Below, piece after piece: positions 13,314-22,493 of a stretch of DNA of 64,000 nt (position 1 is the stretch's first letter; the number at the start of each line of letters is the position of its first letter). The position numbers and the translations under genes were made by a program. Source of the stretch: Marinobacter sp. SS21. Lineage in GTDB: Bacteria; Pseudomonadota; Gammaproteobacteria; Pseudomonadales; Oleiphilaceae. The stretch spans positions 1-64,000 of the forward strand of contig NZ_JAQNDA010000001.1 of assembly GCF_028369065.1 (NCBI RefSeq), written 5' to 3'. The notes beneath the pieces are model-generated. The model did not search any database, was not told where the DNA came from, and saw nothing but the letters and a program-made list of their open reading frames with translations.

Positions 13314-14375
13314 TCACCACTCCAGCGACGCCCCGGTCTGGTATTCGATCACCCGGGTCTCGAAGAAGTTCTTTTCCTTGCGCATGGTGGCCTGCTCGTC
13401 CAGCCAGGGCGAGACGTTCTTGGCGCCGGGGAACGGTTCTTCCAGGCCCACGGTGCGGGCGCGGCGGTTGGCGACGAAGCGGAACTGCTCGCTGTGGTAT
13501 TCGGCGGAATAGCCGAGGATCGGATCGCGCAGGATGTAGTCGGCGTAGGCCTTTTCGGCGGCTTCGGACTCGTCCCACATCTCCCGCACGGCGGTCGGGT
13601 CGAGGGTGATGTTTTCCTCTTCCAGAATCTGATTCACCACCTTGAGGCCGAAGGAGAAGTGCATGGCCTCATCGCGCAGGATGTACTGCAACTGCTCGCC
13701 GGTGCCACGCATCAGGCCACGGCGCTGCAAGGCGAAGATCGGGCTGAAGCCGTTGTAGAACCAGCAACCTTCGAACACCGCGGCGAAGAACAGGTAGGAC
13801 ATGATGAATTCCTGCAGGTCGTCCGGGTTACGCAGGTTCATGTCGGAGCGCATGGCGGCGTCGAGGCGGCGGTTGGCCACCTGGATCTTCTGGTTGATCT
13901 GGGGCACCACGCGGTAGCGGTTGTAGATCTCGCTCTGGTCGAGGTTGAGGGTCTCGATGCAGTGCTGGTAGGTCCAGGTGTGCAGCGCCTCCTCATAGAC
14001 CTGGCGGGCCTGGTAGATCTGCAGTTCCGGGGCGCTCATTTTCTCCATCACCGCCAGGCCGATGTTGCGCATGGCGAGGATGTCGGAGGTGGTGAGGTAG
14101 GCCAGCACGTTCTCGTAGACGTGTTTCTCCGGTGCCGTCAGCCGGTGGTGGTAGTCGTGGACGTCCTGGGCCATGTTGATGTCCAGGGGGGTCCAGTGGT
14201 TCTTGTTGGCGTTCATGAAGTACTCCCAGGCCCAGGGGTACTTGAACGGTGCCAGCTGGTTGATGTCGGTTTCGCCGTTGATGACGCGCTTGTCGTCAAC
14301 ATTGACCGGGCGCGGGCCATCGGGGTTGCCGGCTTGCGGTTGCTTGGGGGTGGAGTCGTCGTCCCAATCGAGCAT
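13314..14375 (-). CDS. nrdB: Ribonucleoside-diphosphate reductase, beta subunit (class Ia)
   Basis: The 353-residue protein is the R2 subunit that stores the tyrosyl radical on a di-iron site and pairs with NrdA to make deoxynucleotides. Iron-ligand motifs are visible: EALHTWTYQHCIE (Glu-His), the FEGCWFYNGF helix, and RDEAMHFSFG (Glu-His) near residue 240. The C-terminus ETRVIEYQTGASLEW is the NrdA-binding tail. The start at 14375 (MLDWDDDS) has GAGGA 7 nt upstream. A longer frame reaches 14546 but reads through repeat DNA. It lies 270 nt downstream of nrdA on the same strand. Confidence 0.96.
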   Translation of the reverse strand: MLDWDDDSTPKQPQAGNPDGPRPVNVDDKRVINGETDINQLAPFKYPWAWEYFMNANKNHWTPLDINMAQDVHDYHHRLTAPEKHVYENVLAYLTTSDILAMRNIGLAVMEKMSAPELQIYQARQVYEEALHTWTYQHCIETLNLDQSEIYNRYRVVPQINQKIQVANRRLDAAMRSDMNLRNPDDLQEFIMSYLFFAAVFEGCWFYNGFSPIFALQRRGLMRGTGEQLQYILRDEAMHFSFGLKVVNQILEEENITLDPTAVREMWDESEAAEKAYADYILRDPILGYSAEYHSEQFRFVANRRARTVGLEEPFPGAKNVSPWLDEQATMRKEKNFFETRVIEYQTGASLEW

Positions 14376-14397
14376 GGTTCTGTCCTCGGCTCGGTGT

Positions 14398-14631
14398 GGG
14401 GACAGATTTGAAATCTGTCCCCAGGTGAATTCGGCGGCGTTGAGTTGGGGACAGGTTTCAACCTGTCCCCTAAATCTGCGGTAAGGGGGACAGAATTGAA
14501 TTCCGTCCCCGTTTCTTTCGTGCGCTTTCGTGGATTTCGTGGCCAATAATCAGTGCGTGTTGATGCGGTTCGGCAAGCCTCACCGCATCCTACGTAGGCT
14601 ACGCAAGGGGGCAGAATTGAATTCTGTCCCC
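14398..14631. repeat. Four REP-like palindromes in the nrdA-nrdB gap
   Basis: Palindromic units with arms of the type GGGGACAGA and TCTGTCCCC lie at 14398-14422, 14447-14470, 14485-14510 and 14607-14631. A separate hairpin (GATGCGGT/ACCGCATC, 14562-14589) and a CCTACGTAGG palindrome lie between them. Units of this sequence type are dispersed in many proteobacterial genomes and linked to RAYT/IS200-like transposases; none is encoded here. Confidence 0.75.
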
Positions 14632-14645
14632 TATCGGGCCTTGCC

Positions 14646-17402
14646 TTACTGACAAGCCTCACAGTCCGGGTTGTCGATGGAGCATACCTGCGGCGCCGGT
14701 GCGGCCTGCACCGGGGCGGATTTCTCGGCGCCGGTGGCGCCCAGGGAGCGCAGGTAGTAGGTGGTTTTCAGGCCGCGTTCCCAGGCCAGCTGGTACAAGG
14801 CATCCAGCTTCTTGCCGGAGGGCTCGGCCATGTACAGGTTGAGGCTCTGGGCCTGGTCCAGCCATTTCTGGCGGCGGGCGGCGGCTTCCACCAGCCAGCG
14901 GGCGTCCATCTCGAAGGCGGTGGCGTAGCGGGCCTTGATTTCGGCCGGGATGCGTTCGATCTGCTGCACCGAGCCGTCGAAGTACTTGAGGTCGTTGACC
15001 ATGACGTTGTCCCACAGGCCTTCGGCCTTGAGGTCGGCCACCAAAGCCGGGTTGACCACGGTGAACTCGCCGGACAGGTTCGATTTGACGAACAGGTTCT
15101 GGTACGCCGGCTCAATGGACTGAGACACGCCGACGATGTTGGAGATGGTCGCCGTGGGCGCAATCGCCATGACGTTGGAGTTACGCATGCCGTGCCTGGC
15201 CACCAGCTCCCGCACCGGCGCCCAGTCCAGTCTGGCCTCGGTGTTGAGGGACAGGTCGCCGTCCTGGCGGGCTTCCGCCAGCAGCTTGATGGAGTCGATG
15301 GGCAGGATGCCCTGCTCCCACAGCGAGCCCTGGTAGGTTGGGTAGGCGCCGCGCTCGGCCGCCAGCAGGGCGGAGGCGCGGATGGCGAAGTAGCTGATCT
15401 GCTCCATCGCCAGATCGGCGAATTCCACCGCCTCGACGCTGGAATAGGCCAGTTTGAGCTGGTACAGGGCGTCCTGGAAGCCCATCAGGCCCATGCCCAC
15501 CGGGCGGTGACGCAGGTTGGACTCGCGGGCCTGGGGCACGGCGTAGAAGTTGATGTCGATGACGTTGTCCAGCATCCGCACCGCGGTGGTGATGGTGCGC
15601 TCAAGCCGCTGTACATCCAGCTCGCCGTCCTTGATGTGGGCGGCCAGGTTAACCGAGCCCAGGTTGCACACCGCGATTTCCTCGGCACTGGTGTTGAGGG
15701 TGATCTCGGTACACAGGTTGGAGGAATGCACCACGCCCTGGTGCTGCTGGGGCGAACGCAGGTTGCAGGGGTCCTTGAAGGTGATCCAGGGATGGCCGGT
15801 CTCGAACAGCACCGTCAGCATCTTGCGCCACAGCTGCTTGGCGGGAATCTTCTTGTGCAGCGGCAGCTCGCCGCGCGCGGCCTTGGCCTCGTACTCCTCA
15901 TAACGGCTGCGGAAGGCGTTGCCGTAGAGGTCGTGCAGGTCGGGGGTGTCGCTGGGGGAGAACAGGGTCCAGTCCTGGTCCCGGCGCATGCGTTCGATCA
16001 GCAGGTCCGGTACCCAGTTGGCGGTGTTCATGTCGTGGGTGCGGCGGCGCTCGTCGCCGGTGTTCTTGCGCAGCTCCAGGAATTCCTCGATGTCCAGGTG
16101 CCAGCTCTCCAGGTAGGCACAGACCGCGCCTTTGCGCTTGCCGCCCTGGTTCACCGCCACGGCGGTGTCGTTGACCACCTTGAGGAACGGCACCACGCCC
16201 TGGCTCTGGCCGTTGGTGCCCTTGATGTGGGAGCCCAGGGCTCGCACCGGGGTCCAGTCGTTGCCCAGGCCACCGGCCCATTTCGACAGCAGGGCGTTGT
16301 CCTTGATGGCGCCGTAGATGTCTTCCAGATCATCCCCCACGGTGGTGAGGTAGCAGGACGACAGCTGGCTGTGGCGGGTGCCGCTGTTGAACAGGGTCGG
16401 AGTGGAGGCCATGTAGTCGAAGGACGACAGCAGGTTGTAGAACTCGATGGCGCGGCCGTTGGGGTCGTCTTCCCGCAGCGCCAGGCCCATGGCCACCCGC
16501 ATGAAGAACACCTGGGGCAGCTCCAGGCGATCACCGTTCCAGTGCAGGAAGTAGCGGTCGTACAGGGTCTGCAGGCCGAGGAAGCCGAACTGGTGGTCCC
16601 GTTCCGGCTGCAGGGCGGCGCCCAGGCGTTCCAGGTCAAAGCCCGCCAGCGCCTCGTCCAGCAGCTCGTAACGGATACCGGCATGGATGAAGGTTGTCAG
16701 GGCCTGGGGATAGACGCTGGCCAGGGCCTCCTGCAAGGGCAATTCGAGGGCGCCGGCGGTCTCGATGCGCAGCTGCTCCAACAGCAGGCGGGCGGTGACC
16801 TGGCTGTAGTCCGGGGCCTGCTCGATGCGGCCACGGGCGGTCATCACCAGCGCCGCCAGCACATCGGATTCGGGGATGCCGTCGTACAGCCCCCGCAGGG
16901 CTTCTTCCACCACCGAGCCGGCGTCGACGCCGTCCAGTCCGTCGCAGGCCTGCTCTACCTGGTATTTCATCAGGCCCAGATCCAGTGGCGCCACCTTGCC
17001 GTTGGCCTGCTTCACCGTCAGGCTGGGGTGAGCCTCCACCGGGGCTTCCCGGCTGGCCCGCTCCTGGGCATGAGCGTCCCGGTAGAGTACATAAGCCCGC
17101 GCCACCTTCTGCTCTTCCGCCCGCATCAGCGCCAGCTCGACGTGATCCTGAATGTCTTCAATATGAACCTTGCCACCGGCTTTCAGGCGACGGCTGATGG
17201 CCTGCACCACCTGGTCGCTGACCCGCGCCACACTGTCGTGGATGCGGGCGGACCCGGCGGCCTCGGCCCCTTCGACGGCAAGGAAGGCCTTGGTGACGGC
17301 AACGTTGATCTTGGCGGCGTCGAAGCTGACCAGGGTACCGTTGCGTTTAATGACCTGCAGGGAATCGGTGTTGAGCTGGGGATCGGCCGTGGCGGTGGAC
17401 AT
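14646..17402 (-). CDS. nrdA: Ribonucleoside-diphosphate reductase, alpha subunit (class Ia)
   Basis: The 918-residue protein is the catalytic R1 subunit reducing ribonucleoside diphosphates. An N-terminal ATP-cone (VIKRNGTLVSFDAAKI, about residues 15-105) and a second cone-like region (about 120-215) give allosteric control. The barrel carries LSSCYL (redox Cys), NLCTEI (radical Cys), a PTATISNIVG loop, and a C-terminal CEACQ with shuttle cysteines. The start at 17402 has AGGAGG 6 nt upstream. A cobalamin riboswitch lies 180 nt upstream in the same orientation, so expression should fall when B12 is plentiful. Two cones match the longer Pseudomonas-type NrdA. Confidence 0.96.
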   Translation of the reverse strand: MSTATADPQLNTDSLQVIKRNGTLVSFDAAKINVAVTKAFLAVEGAEAAGSARIHDSVARVSDQVVQAISRRLKAGGKVHIEDIQDHVELALMRAEEQKVARAYVLYRDAHAQERASREAPVEAHPSLTVKQANGKVAPLDLGLMKYQVEQACDGLDGVDAGSVVEEALRGLYDGIPESDVLAALVMTARGRIEQAPDYSQVTARLLLEQLRIETAGALELPLQEALASVYPQALTTFIHAGIRYELLDEALAGFDLERLGAALQPERDHQFGFLGLQTLYDRYFLHWNGDRLELPQVFFMRVAMGLALREDDPNGRAIEFYNLLSSFDYMASTPTLFNSGTRHSQLSSCYLTTVGDDLEDIYGAIKDNALLSKWAGGLGNDWTPVRALGSHIKGTNGQSQGVVPFLKVVNDTAVAVNQGGKRKGAVCAYLESWHLDIEEFLELRKNTGDERRRTHDMNTANWVPDLLIERMRRDQDWTLFSPSDTPDLHDLYGNAFRSRYEEYEAKAARGELPLHKKIPAKQLWRKMLTVLFETGHPWITFKDPCNLRSPQQHQGVVHSSNLCTEITLNTSAEEIAVCNLGSVNLAAHIKDGELDVQRLERTITTAVRMLDNVIDINFYAVPQARESNLRHRPVGMGLMGFQDALYQLKLAYSSVEAVEFADLAMEQISYFAIRASALLAAERGAYPTYQGSLWEQGILPIDSIKLLAEARQDGDLSLNTEARLDWAPVRELVARHGMRNSNVMAIAPTATISNIVGVSQSIEPAYQNLFVKSNLSGEFTVVNPALVADLKAEGLWDNVMVNDLKYFDGSVQQIERIPAEIKARYATAFEMDARWLVEAAARRQKWLDQAQSLNLYMAEPSGKKLDALYQLAWERGLKTTYYLRSLGATGAEKSAPVQAAPAPQVCSIDNPDCEACQ

Positions 17403-17488
17403 GGGGTGCCTCCTGAGTACGCGTTATAGTTCGTGGCCTTCGCGTAGGCAGGAGTGCGAGATAGGAACAGCCGCCTTGGGAACGTACA

Positions 17489-17517
17489 GCGGTGACAGAG
17501 TTCAAATCTGTCACCGC
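17489..17517. repeat. REP-like hairpin in the nrdA leader
   Basis: Arms GCGGTGACAG (17489-17498) and CTGTCACCGC (17508-17517) form a 10-bp stem. It resembles the palindromes in the nrdA-nrdB gap. Lying between the riboswitch and the nrdA start, it could be part of the expression platform. Confidence 0.5.
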
Positions 17518-17580
17518 ATAGACTCAACCCCGTGCTGAATCCTGTCCTGCTCACCTGTAACGCGAAGGTGCAGTAATAAA

Positions 17581-17765
17581 GCCTTGGCAGGTCTTCGGAC
17601 TCAGGGGCAAGGTTCATCAATTGAACCGCCTTGCGGGGCGACTTCCCAACCGGGTTCGGTCAGTGTCTGGTGCCTGGCACCGTGCCTCGCTTGTTCCCCA
17701 ATACCGCTGCGCGTCAGTTCCGGAGTCTCACCGGATTCCCGCTACCAGAGGCCTCAAGGTTGGCC
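17581..17765 (-). ncRNA. Cobalamin (B12) riboswitch in the nrdA leader
   Basis: Reading the minus strand, conserved blocks occur in order: GGGAATCCGGTGAGACTCCGG (split across the first helix), GACGCGCAGCGGT, the B12 box region ACACTGACC and CGGTTGGGAAGTCGCC, and GAGTCCGAAGACCTGCC at the 3' end. These are hallmark AdoCbl-riboswitch elements. The RNA points towards nrdA and away from the divergent DUF3047 gene. In bacteria with a B12-dependent class II reductase, such riboswitches shut off the class I enzyme when B12 is present. Confidence 0.92.
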
Positions 17766-17914
17766 GCATTGGCGAATCCTTGTTCGCTTTGGCCAACCCT
17801 TGATCACTACATCTGGTATCGAACCAAGGATTCGAGCACTATATACACGAACACCAGCGACAACAAGGCACTTTTTGCCATTGCACCGATCTCTACCGCG
17901 ATCAAGGAGGTTGC

Positions 17915-18658
17915 ATGAAACTTCGTCTACATTACTGCGCTGCCATCGCCCTCACCACCGGTCTGACGGGCGCCATCCCGGCCATCGCCCAGGACCTGGC
18001 CCAGCCCAGGCCGTTTTCCGCCATGGCCAGCCTGGACGACGGTTGGGAGCCGCTGGAGTTCCCCAATATTGACCGTCACAGTGACTATCGGCTCGCCCAG
18101 GAGGATGGCCAGCAGGTCGTGGTGGCCCGAGCCGACGCCAGTGCCTCGGGCCTGATCGCCCGGCTGACGGTGGACCCAGGCCAGCGGCTGACGCTGAGCT
18201 GGCGCTGGAAAATCTCCAACACCTATCGCCGCGGCGATGCCCGCCGCAAGGACGGCGACGACTACCCGGCGCGGATTTACGTGGCGTTCCAGTTCGAGGA
18301 AGACAAGGCGGGGCTGTTCGAGCGACTCAAGCGAGGCGCCGTCAAGACGCTGTTCGGTGAAGAGCTGCCGGGCAATGCCCTGAACTACATCTGGGCCAAC
18401 CAGATACCGCCGGGCACCTTCATTGCCAATCCCTACACCGAGCAGACCGTGATGGTGGCGGTCAACAGTGGCGACGCCGAAGCCGGCCAGTGGGTGACGG
18501 TGGAACGGGATCTGGTGGCGGACTACCACCAGGCGTTTGGCGAGGCACCGCCCGCCATCGTGGGCATCGGCATCATGTCCGACGCCGACAATACCGGGGA
18601 AGCCGCCACCGCCTGGTATGGCGATGTCCAGCTACGGCGTGACGACCACCGAGAATAA
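17915..18658 (+). CDS. Secreted DUF3047 family protein
   Basis: The 247-residue protein has a clear signal peptide (MKLRLHYCAAIALTTGLTGA, cleavage near residue 26 after AIAQ). The mature part matches DUF3047: WEPLEFPNIDRHSDY, LTLSWRWKISN near residue 105, a YVAFQFEE strand and a C-terminal GIGIMSDADNTGEAATAWYGDV with acidic turns. The fold resembles carbohydrate-binding jelly rolls, but the function is unknown. The start has AAGGAGG 6 nt upstream. It is divergent from nrdA. Confidence 0.85.
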   Translation: MKLRLHYCAAIALTTGLTGAIPAIAQDLAQPRPFSAMASLDDGWEPLEFPNIDRHSDYRLAQEDGQQVVVARADASASGLIARLTVDPGQRLTLSWRWKISNTYRRGDARRKDGDDYPARIYVAFQFEEDKAGLFERLKRGAVKTLFGEELPGNALNYIWANQIPPGTFIANPYTEQTVMVAVNSGDAEAGQWVTVERDLVADYHQAFGEAPPAIVGIGIMSDADNTGEAATAWYGDVQLRRDDHRE

Positions 18659-18691
18659 CCGCTGGCCGGTCACGGCTGGCCGCACTTGCCC

Positions 18692-19540
18692 CTAACGGGC
18701 CGGAAAACCGGGCAACAGGAAGTCGGCGTCTCTGGCGATGGCCGGGGGCACCTCACCACGGGCTTCCAGGCGGCGGTAGGCAGCGTCGAAGTCACGCTGG
18801 AGACGACGACTGTGCGGATTCTTCCGCGAGAACAGCCAGGCGCTGTAGCGGGTGCGTACTTCCTGCTCCTGGATGCCGCTGATACCCTGTTCCTTCATCA
18901 CTTCCCGCACCGGGAACTGGTAATCGAGCAGGTAATGACCGCGGTCCCGCTGCAGCATGTACAGCGCCGCCAGATGGTTGGGGGCATAGGTCAGGCGAAT
19001 CGAGTCCTGTTGTTCCAAGTAATCCCGCAGGCCGCCGTAGGTGTAGCCGGTGATCAGGATCAGGATACGGTCGTGGAAGGATTCGAACCGGGTCACCGGG
19101 GCGCTGCCGTCGAGCGACCACACCGACAACCGGACCGGCACCGGGCTGATCTCGGATTCCAGCACCTGGTCCTGCAATTCGGGAATCTGGCTCAGGCCGG
19201 GCCACAGGTCGATGACGCCGTTTTTGAGGTAGAAATAGATGCGACTGATGGGGAGATAGGCAAACTCCAGATCGTAGCCGGCCTCCGCCGCGACCTGGCG
19301 GGTCAGCTCGATGAACCGGCCGGAGGCACGGTTGTGCTCATCCATGAACTCCAGCGGCGGAAACTCGACATAACCCACCGTCAGTATCTGGGGCCGGGAC
19401 TCTGACGGCCCCGACGAAGCGATGGCCACGGTCTGTACCAGCGTCCCCACGACCACCACGACGGCGATGAGCCATCGCCGGACTGGGCAGAAACGATGCG
19501 GACCTTTACCCCGGTTTCGGATGCTCACCCCGTTCTCCAC
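18692..19540 (-). CDS. Periplasmic solute-binding protein, family 3 type
   Basis: The 282-residue protein starts with a basic stretch and a hydrophobic segment (WLIAVVVVVGTLVQTVAIASS), so it is exported. The mature domain opens with ILTVGYVEFPPLEFMDE and has two lobes like bacterial extracellular solute-binding proteins (amino-acid type). No permease or ATPase gene is adjacent, so it may serve a distant transporter or a sensor. GTG at 19540 is used; GTG at 19528, with GGAG just upstream, is an equally good start. Confidence 0.75.
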   Translation of the reverse strand: MENGVSIRNRGKGPHRFCPVRRWLIAVVVVVGTLVQTVAIASSGPSESRPQILTVGYVEFPPLEFMDEHNRASGRFIELTRQVAAEAGYDLEFAYLPISRIYFYLKNGVIDLWPGLSQIPELQDQVLESEISPVPVRLSVWSLDGSAPVTRFESFHDRILILITGYTYGGLRDYLEQQDSIRLTYAPNHLAALYMLQRDRGHYLLDYQFPVREVMKEQGISGIQEQEVRTRYSAWLFSRKNPHSRRLQRDFDAAYRRLEARGEVPPAIARDADFLLPGFPAR

Positions 19541-19625
19541 CCGTTATTTTTGTCATTGGAAAACCGCAGCCTAACAAACTGGCGAAAAAATACACCCTCC
19601 GGCGCCAACGTCCGCCAGCCCGGGC

Positions 19626-20477
19626 TCAACGCAGAATCAGCAGGGGACTTTTGCTGGTCTTCAGCAGGTTGGTGGTGGTGCTGCCCACCAGGAACTGACG
19701 AATGCGGGAATGGCCGTAGGCACCCATCACCACCAGATCAATACCGTGCTCCTGCTGGTAGCCATGCAATGCCGCTTCAACGTCACCGGCACGGATTGCC
19801 AGCTCGACCTTGCCGCCCAGCGGCGCCAATTGCTGCTGCGCTTGCTGCAGTTGCTCCCGGCGATCGGCAGTGTCGGCGCCGATCATCACGAGGTGCAGTT
19901 CGAAATCGCGGAACATCGGGCTGGAGGCCAGCATCTCCAGGCCCTTGACGGTGGTGGCGCTGCCGTCGAACGCCAGCATTGCGCTGCGGGGTGGCTGGTA
20001 CGCGTCCGGCACCAGCAGAATCGGGCGATGGACACTGCGGATCACGGTTTCCAGCTGGCTGCCGATGTGGATGTCACGGTCGCTGCTGCTTTCACCGTGC
20101 AACCCCATCACCAGCAACCGGGTGCTGTCCTCGATGGCGAGCAGGGAGTCGGTCAGGTCGCCGTGGCGCTGACGCTGGTGCAGGTCGCTGACCCCGGCTT
20201 CCCGCGCCCGCTCGGTGGCCGCTGCCAGCATGTGACGGCCCTGCTCCAGAGCCAGCTTGCTGCGGCGCTGATCCAGCTCCGCCAGCTCCTCCATCAGGTG
20301 CTCCCGGCTGCCCAGGCCGATGCTGCCGGCCAGGTCGGACTCGGCCGGATAGCGTTCCTGGTCCAACACATGGAACAGGGTCAGCGGTGCCGTCAGCCGC
20401 AGGCTGGCCCAGGCGGCATAATCGCACACCGCCGCCGCGGCCCGAGAGCCGTCAATACACCCAACCACTTGTTTCAT
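19626..20477 (-). CDS. Tandem universal stress protein
   Basis: The 283-residue protein carries two UspA domains (about residues 1-150 and 155-283). Each begins with a strand and DGS motif (VGCIDGSRAAA; MLAFDGSATTV), and the second ends in VVMGAYGHSRIRQFLVGSTT, the ATP-binding G-2x-G-9x-G-S/T signature. The first domain's equivalent (VMGLHGESSSDRDIHIGSQ) is longer in the spacer. Usp proteins act in stress survival in the cytoplasm. It lies just downstream of a SulP permease on the same strand, a recurrent pairing that suggests an operon. Confidence 0.9.
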   Translation of the reverse strand: MKQVVGCIDGSRAAAAVCDYAAWASLRLTAPLTLFHVLDQERYPAESDLAGSIGLGSREHLMEELAELDQRRSKLALEQGRHMLAAATERAREAGVSDLHQRQRHGDLTDSLLAIEDSTRLLVMGLHGESSSDRDIHIGSQLETVIRSVHRPILLVPDAYQPPRSAMLAFDGSATTVKGLEMLASSPMFRDFELHLVMIGADTADRREQLQQAQQQLAPLGGKVELAIRAGDVEAALHGYQQEHGIDLVVMGAYGHSRIRQFLVGSTTTNLLKTSKSPLLILR

Positions 20478-20532
20478 AATCCCTCGCTCGCCACGGTTGT
20501 GTTTGTTTTTGCTGCTCGTCGTGGGGATTGGA

Positions 20533-22020
20533 TCAGTGTCCCATCAGCTGGTCAACCGCTTCCGGTTTGTCGTGCACCGCGAAGCGGTCGACGATGGTGG
20601 CGCTGGCTTCATTGAGGCCAATCACCTCCACCTCGGCCCCTTCCCGGCGGAACTTGATCACCGCCTTGTCCAGGGCGCCGACCGCCGTGATGTCCCAGAA
20701 ATGAGCCCGGCTCACGTCGATCACCACCCGCTCCACACCTTCCTTGAAGTCAAAGCTGGCGATGAACTTTTCCGCCGAGCTGAAAAACACCTGTCCCACC
20801 ACAGTATAGGTGCGGGTCTGGCTGCTTTCCTCGAACTCGGAACGGATCAGCATAAAGTGGCCCACCTTGTTGGCAAAGAACAGTGCCGCCAGCAACACCC
20901 CGGCAAACACGCCGAAGGCGAGGTTGTGGGTGGCCACCACCACAATCACCGTGACGATCATCACCAGGTTGGTGGACAGCGGGTGGTTGCGCAGGTTGCG
21001 GAACGAATCCCAGCTGAAGGTCCCGATGGACACCATGATCATCACCGCCACCAGCGCGGCCATGGGAATCTGTACCAGCACCTCGTCCAGCACCAGCACC
21101 ATGATCAGCAGCACGACGCCGGCGGTCAGCGTGGACAGCCGAACCCGGCCGCCGGACTTCACGTTGATGATGGACTGGCCAATCATCGCGCAGCCGGCCA
21201 TACCCCCCAGCAGGCCGGCGCCGATGTTGGCGATGCCCTGGCCGCGGCACTCGCGGTTGCGGTCACTGCTGGTATCGGTGAGGTCGTCAACGATGGTGGC
21301 GGTCATCAGCGATTCCAGCAGCCCCACCACCGCCATCGAGACCGAGTACGGCAGGATGATCCACAGCGTCTCCAGGTTCAGCGGTACGTCCGGCCAGAGG
21401 AAGAGCGGCAGCTCGGTGGGCAGCTCGCCCAGATCGCCCACGGTGCGGATGTCCATATTGAACAGCACCGCCACCACGGTGAGCACGATGATGCACACCA
21501 GCGGCGAGGGCAACACCTTGCCCACGGTGGGAATCAGCGGGAACAGATAGATGATCGCCAGGCCTGCGGCGGTCATGGCGTAGACCGGCCAGGTTACGCC
21601 GGTCAACTCCGGCAGCTGGGCCATGAAAATCAGGATGGCCAGGGCGTTGACGAAGCCGGTCACTACGGATCGGGACACGAACCGCATCAGCTCGCCCAGG
21701 CGCAGGTAGCCCGCCAGGATCTGCAGCACCCCGGTCAGCACGGTGGCGGCGAGCAGATACTGTAGACCATGGTCCTTGACCAGATCCACCATCAACAAGG
21801 CCATGGCGGCGGTGGCGGCGGAGATCATTCCCGGGCGGCCACCGGTGAACGCGATCACCACCGCGATACAGAAAGAGGCGTAGAGCCCGACCTTGGGGTC
21901 AACGCCGGCGATGGTGGAGAAGGCAATGGCTTCGGGAATCAGCGCCAGAGCCACCACGATGCCTGAGAGCAGGTCGCCACGCACATTGGACAACCACTCG
22001 GTCTTGACGGTTTTCAGCAT
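20533..22020 (-). CDS. SulP-family anion permease with STAS domain
   Basis: The 495-residue protein has about 11-12 hydrophobic helices in the first 390 residues, including [25 protein letters not shown] (helix 1 region) and [16 protein letters not shown], then a cytoplasmic STAS domain (about 395-495, [21 protein letters not shown]). SulP proteins carry sulfate, bicarbonate or other anions. The internal SRAHFWD/AVGALD arrangement resembles SulP proteins of the bicarbonate-transport type, but the substrate is not set by sequence. The start MLKTVKTEW at 22020 is preferred over an in-frame codon at 22059. Confidence 0.88.
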   Translation of the reverse strand: MLKTVKTEWLSNVRGDLLSGIVVALALIPEAIAFSTIAGVDPKVGLYASFCIAVVIAFTGGRPGMISAATAAMALLMVDLVKDHGLQYLLAATVLTGVLQILAGYLRLGELMRFVSRSVVTGFVNALAILIFMAQLPELTGVTWPVYAMTAAGLAIIYLFPLIPTVGKVLPSPLVCIIVLTVVAVLFNMDIRTVGDLGELPTELPLFLWPDVPLNLETLWIILPYSVSMAVVGLLESLMTATIVDDLTDTSSDRNRECRGQGIANIGAGLLGGMAGCAMIGQSIINVKSGGRVRLSTLTAGVVLLIMVLVLDEVLVQIPMAALVAVMIMVSIGTFSWDSFRNLRNHPLSTNLVMIVTVIVVVATHNLAFGVFAGVLLAALFFANKVGHFMLIRSEFEESSQTRTYTVVGQVFFSSAEKFIASFDFKEGVERVVIDVSRAHFWDITAVGALDKAVIKFRREGAEVEVIGLNEASATIVDRFAVHDKPEAVDQLMGH

Positions 22021-22493
22021 GACAGAATCCGGGAATTGTGGGGGTACAACGAACAACACCGGCCGCTGGTCATTCGGTAACCAACCACCGGCATCGCGAG
22101 GGCCGGGATTCTAACGTATCTGGCCCACACTAAACAGGCCCACCGTCCCCAGCCTCTGCGGTTTCCTGACTTGCCGCAACCGAGTGATAAGTTGTCACTT
22201 TCGATTTGCAAAATCGCATTTACGAGCCATTCTTGATTAAAGGACTTCTGATTAACTCCGAATCGGCTCCGCGTGATCTGCCGGGCCCGGGGTTCGTCCA
22301 CGTTCTGCGCTGCGCCTTCTTTCAAGGTCCAGGCATTAGTGCAAAGTCACGCCTGGATTGCCTGGATTATGAGTGGCTCTGTGTGCCAGAGGTGACCCGG
22401 AGTTAATCAGTGGCTTCTATGTGAGTAGCGGGACGTTCTCAACCTTAGTCAGCAGCTCCCCAGGTCCCCAGGTCCCCCCAAATACAGCATGGA

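Noticed and set aside
14376-14546. 57-residue N-terminal extension of NrdB
   Set aside because: It translates the REP-like palindromes and lacks a ribosome site. The ATG at 14375 has GAGGA at proper spacing and matches the family start.
13221-17429. Long plus-strand open frames opposite nrdB and nrdA (for example 13221-14411 and 15192-17429)
   Set aside because: They are antisense shadows of well-conserved genes in GC-rich DNA, with low-complexity Gly/Val/His-rich translations and no recognisable domain.
22060-22493. A gene in the gap between the SulP permease and the hybrid kinase
   Set aside because: Short frames only, with no ribosome sites or recognisable motifs. I see only promoter-type AT-rich DNA near 22190-22260.
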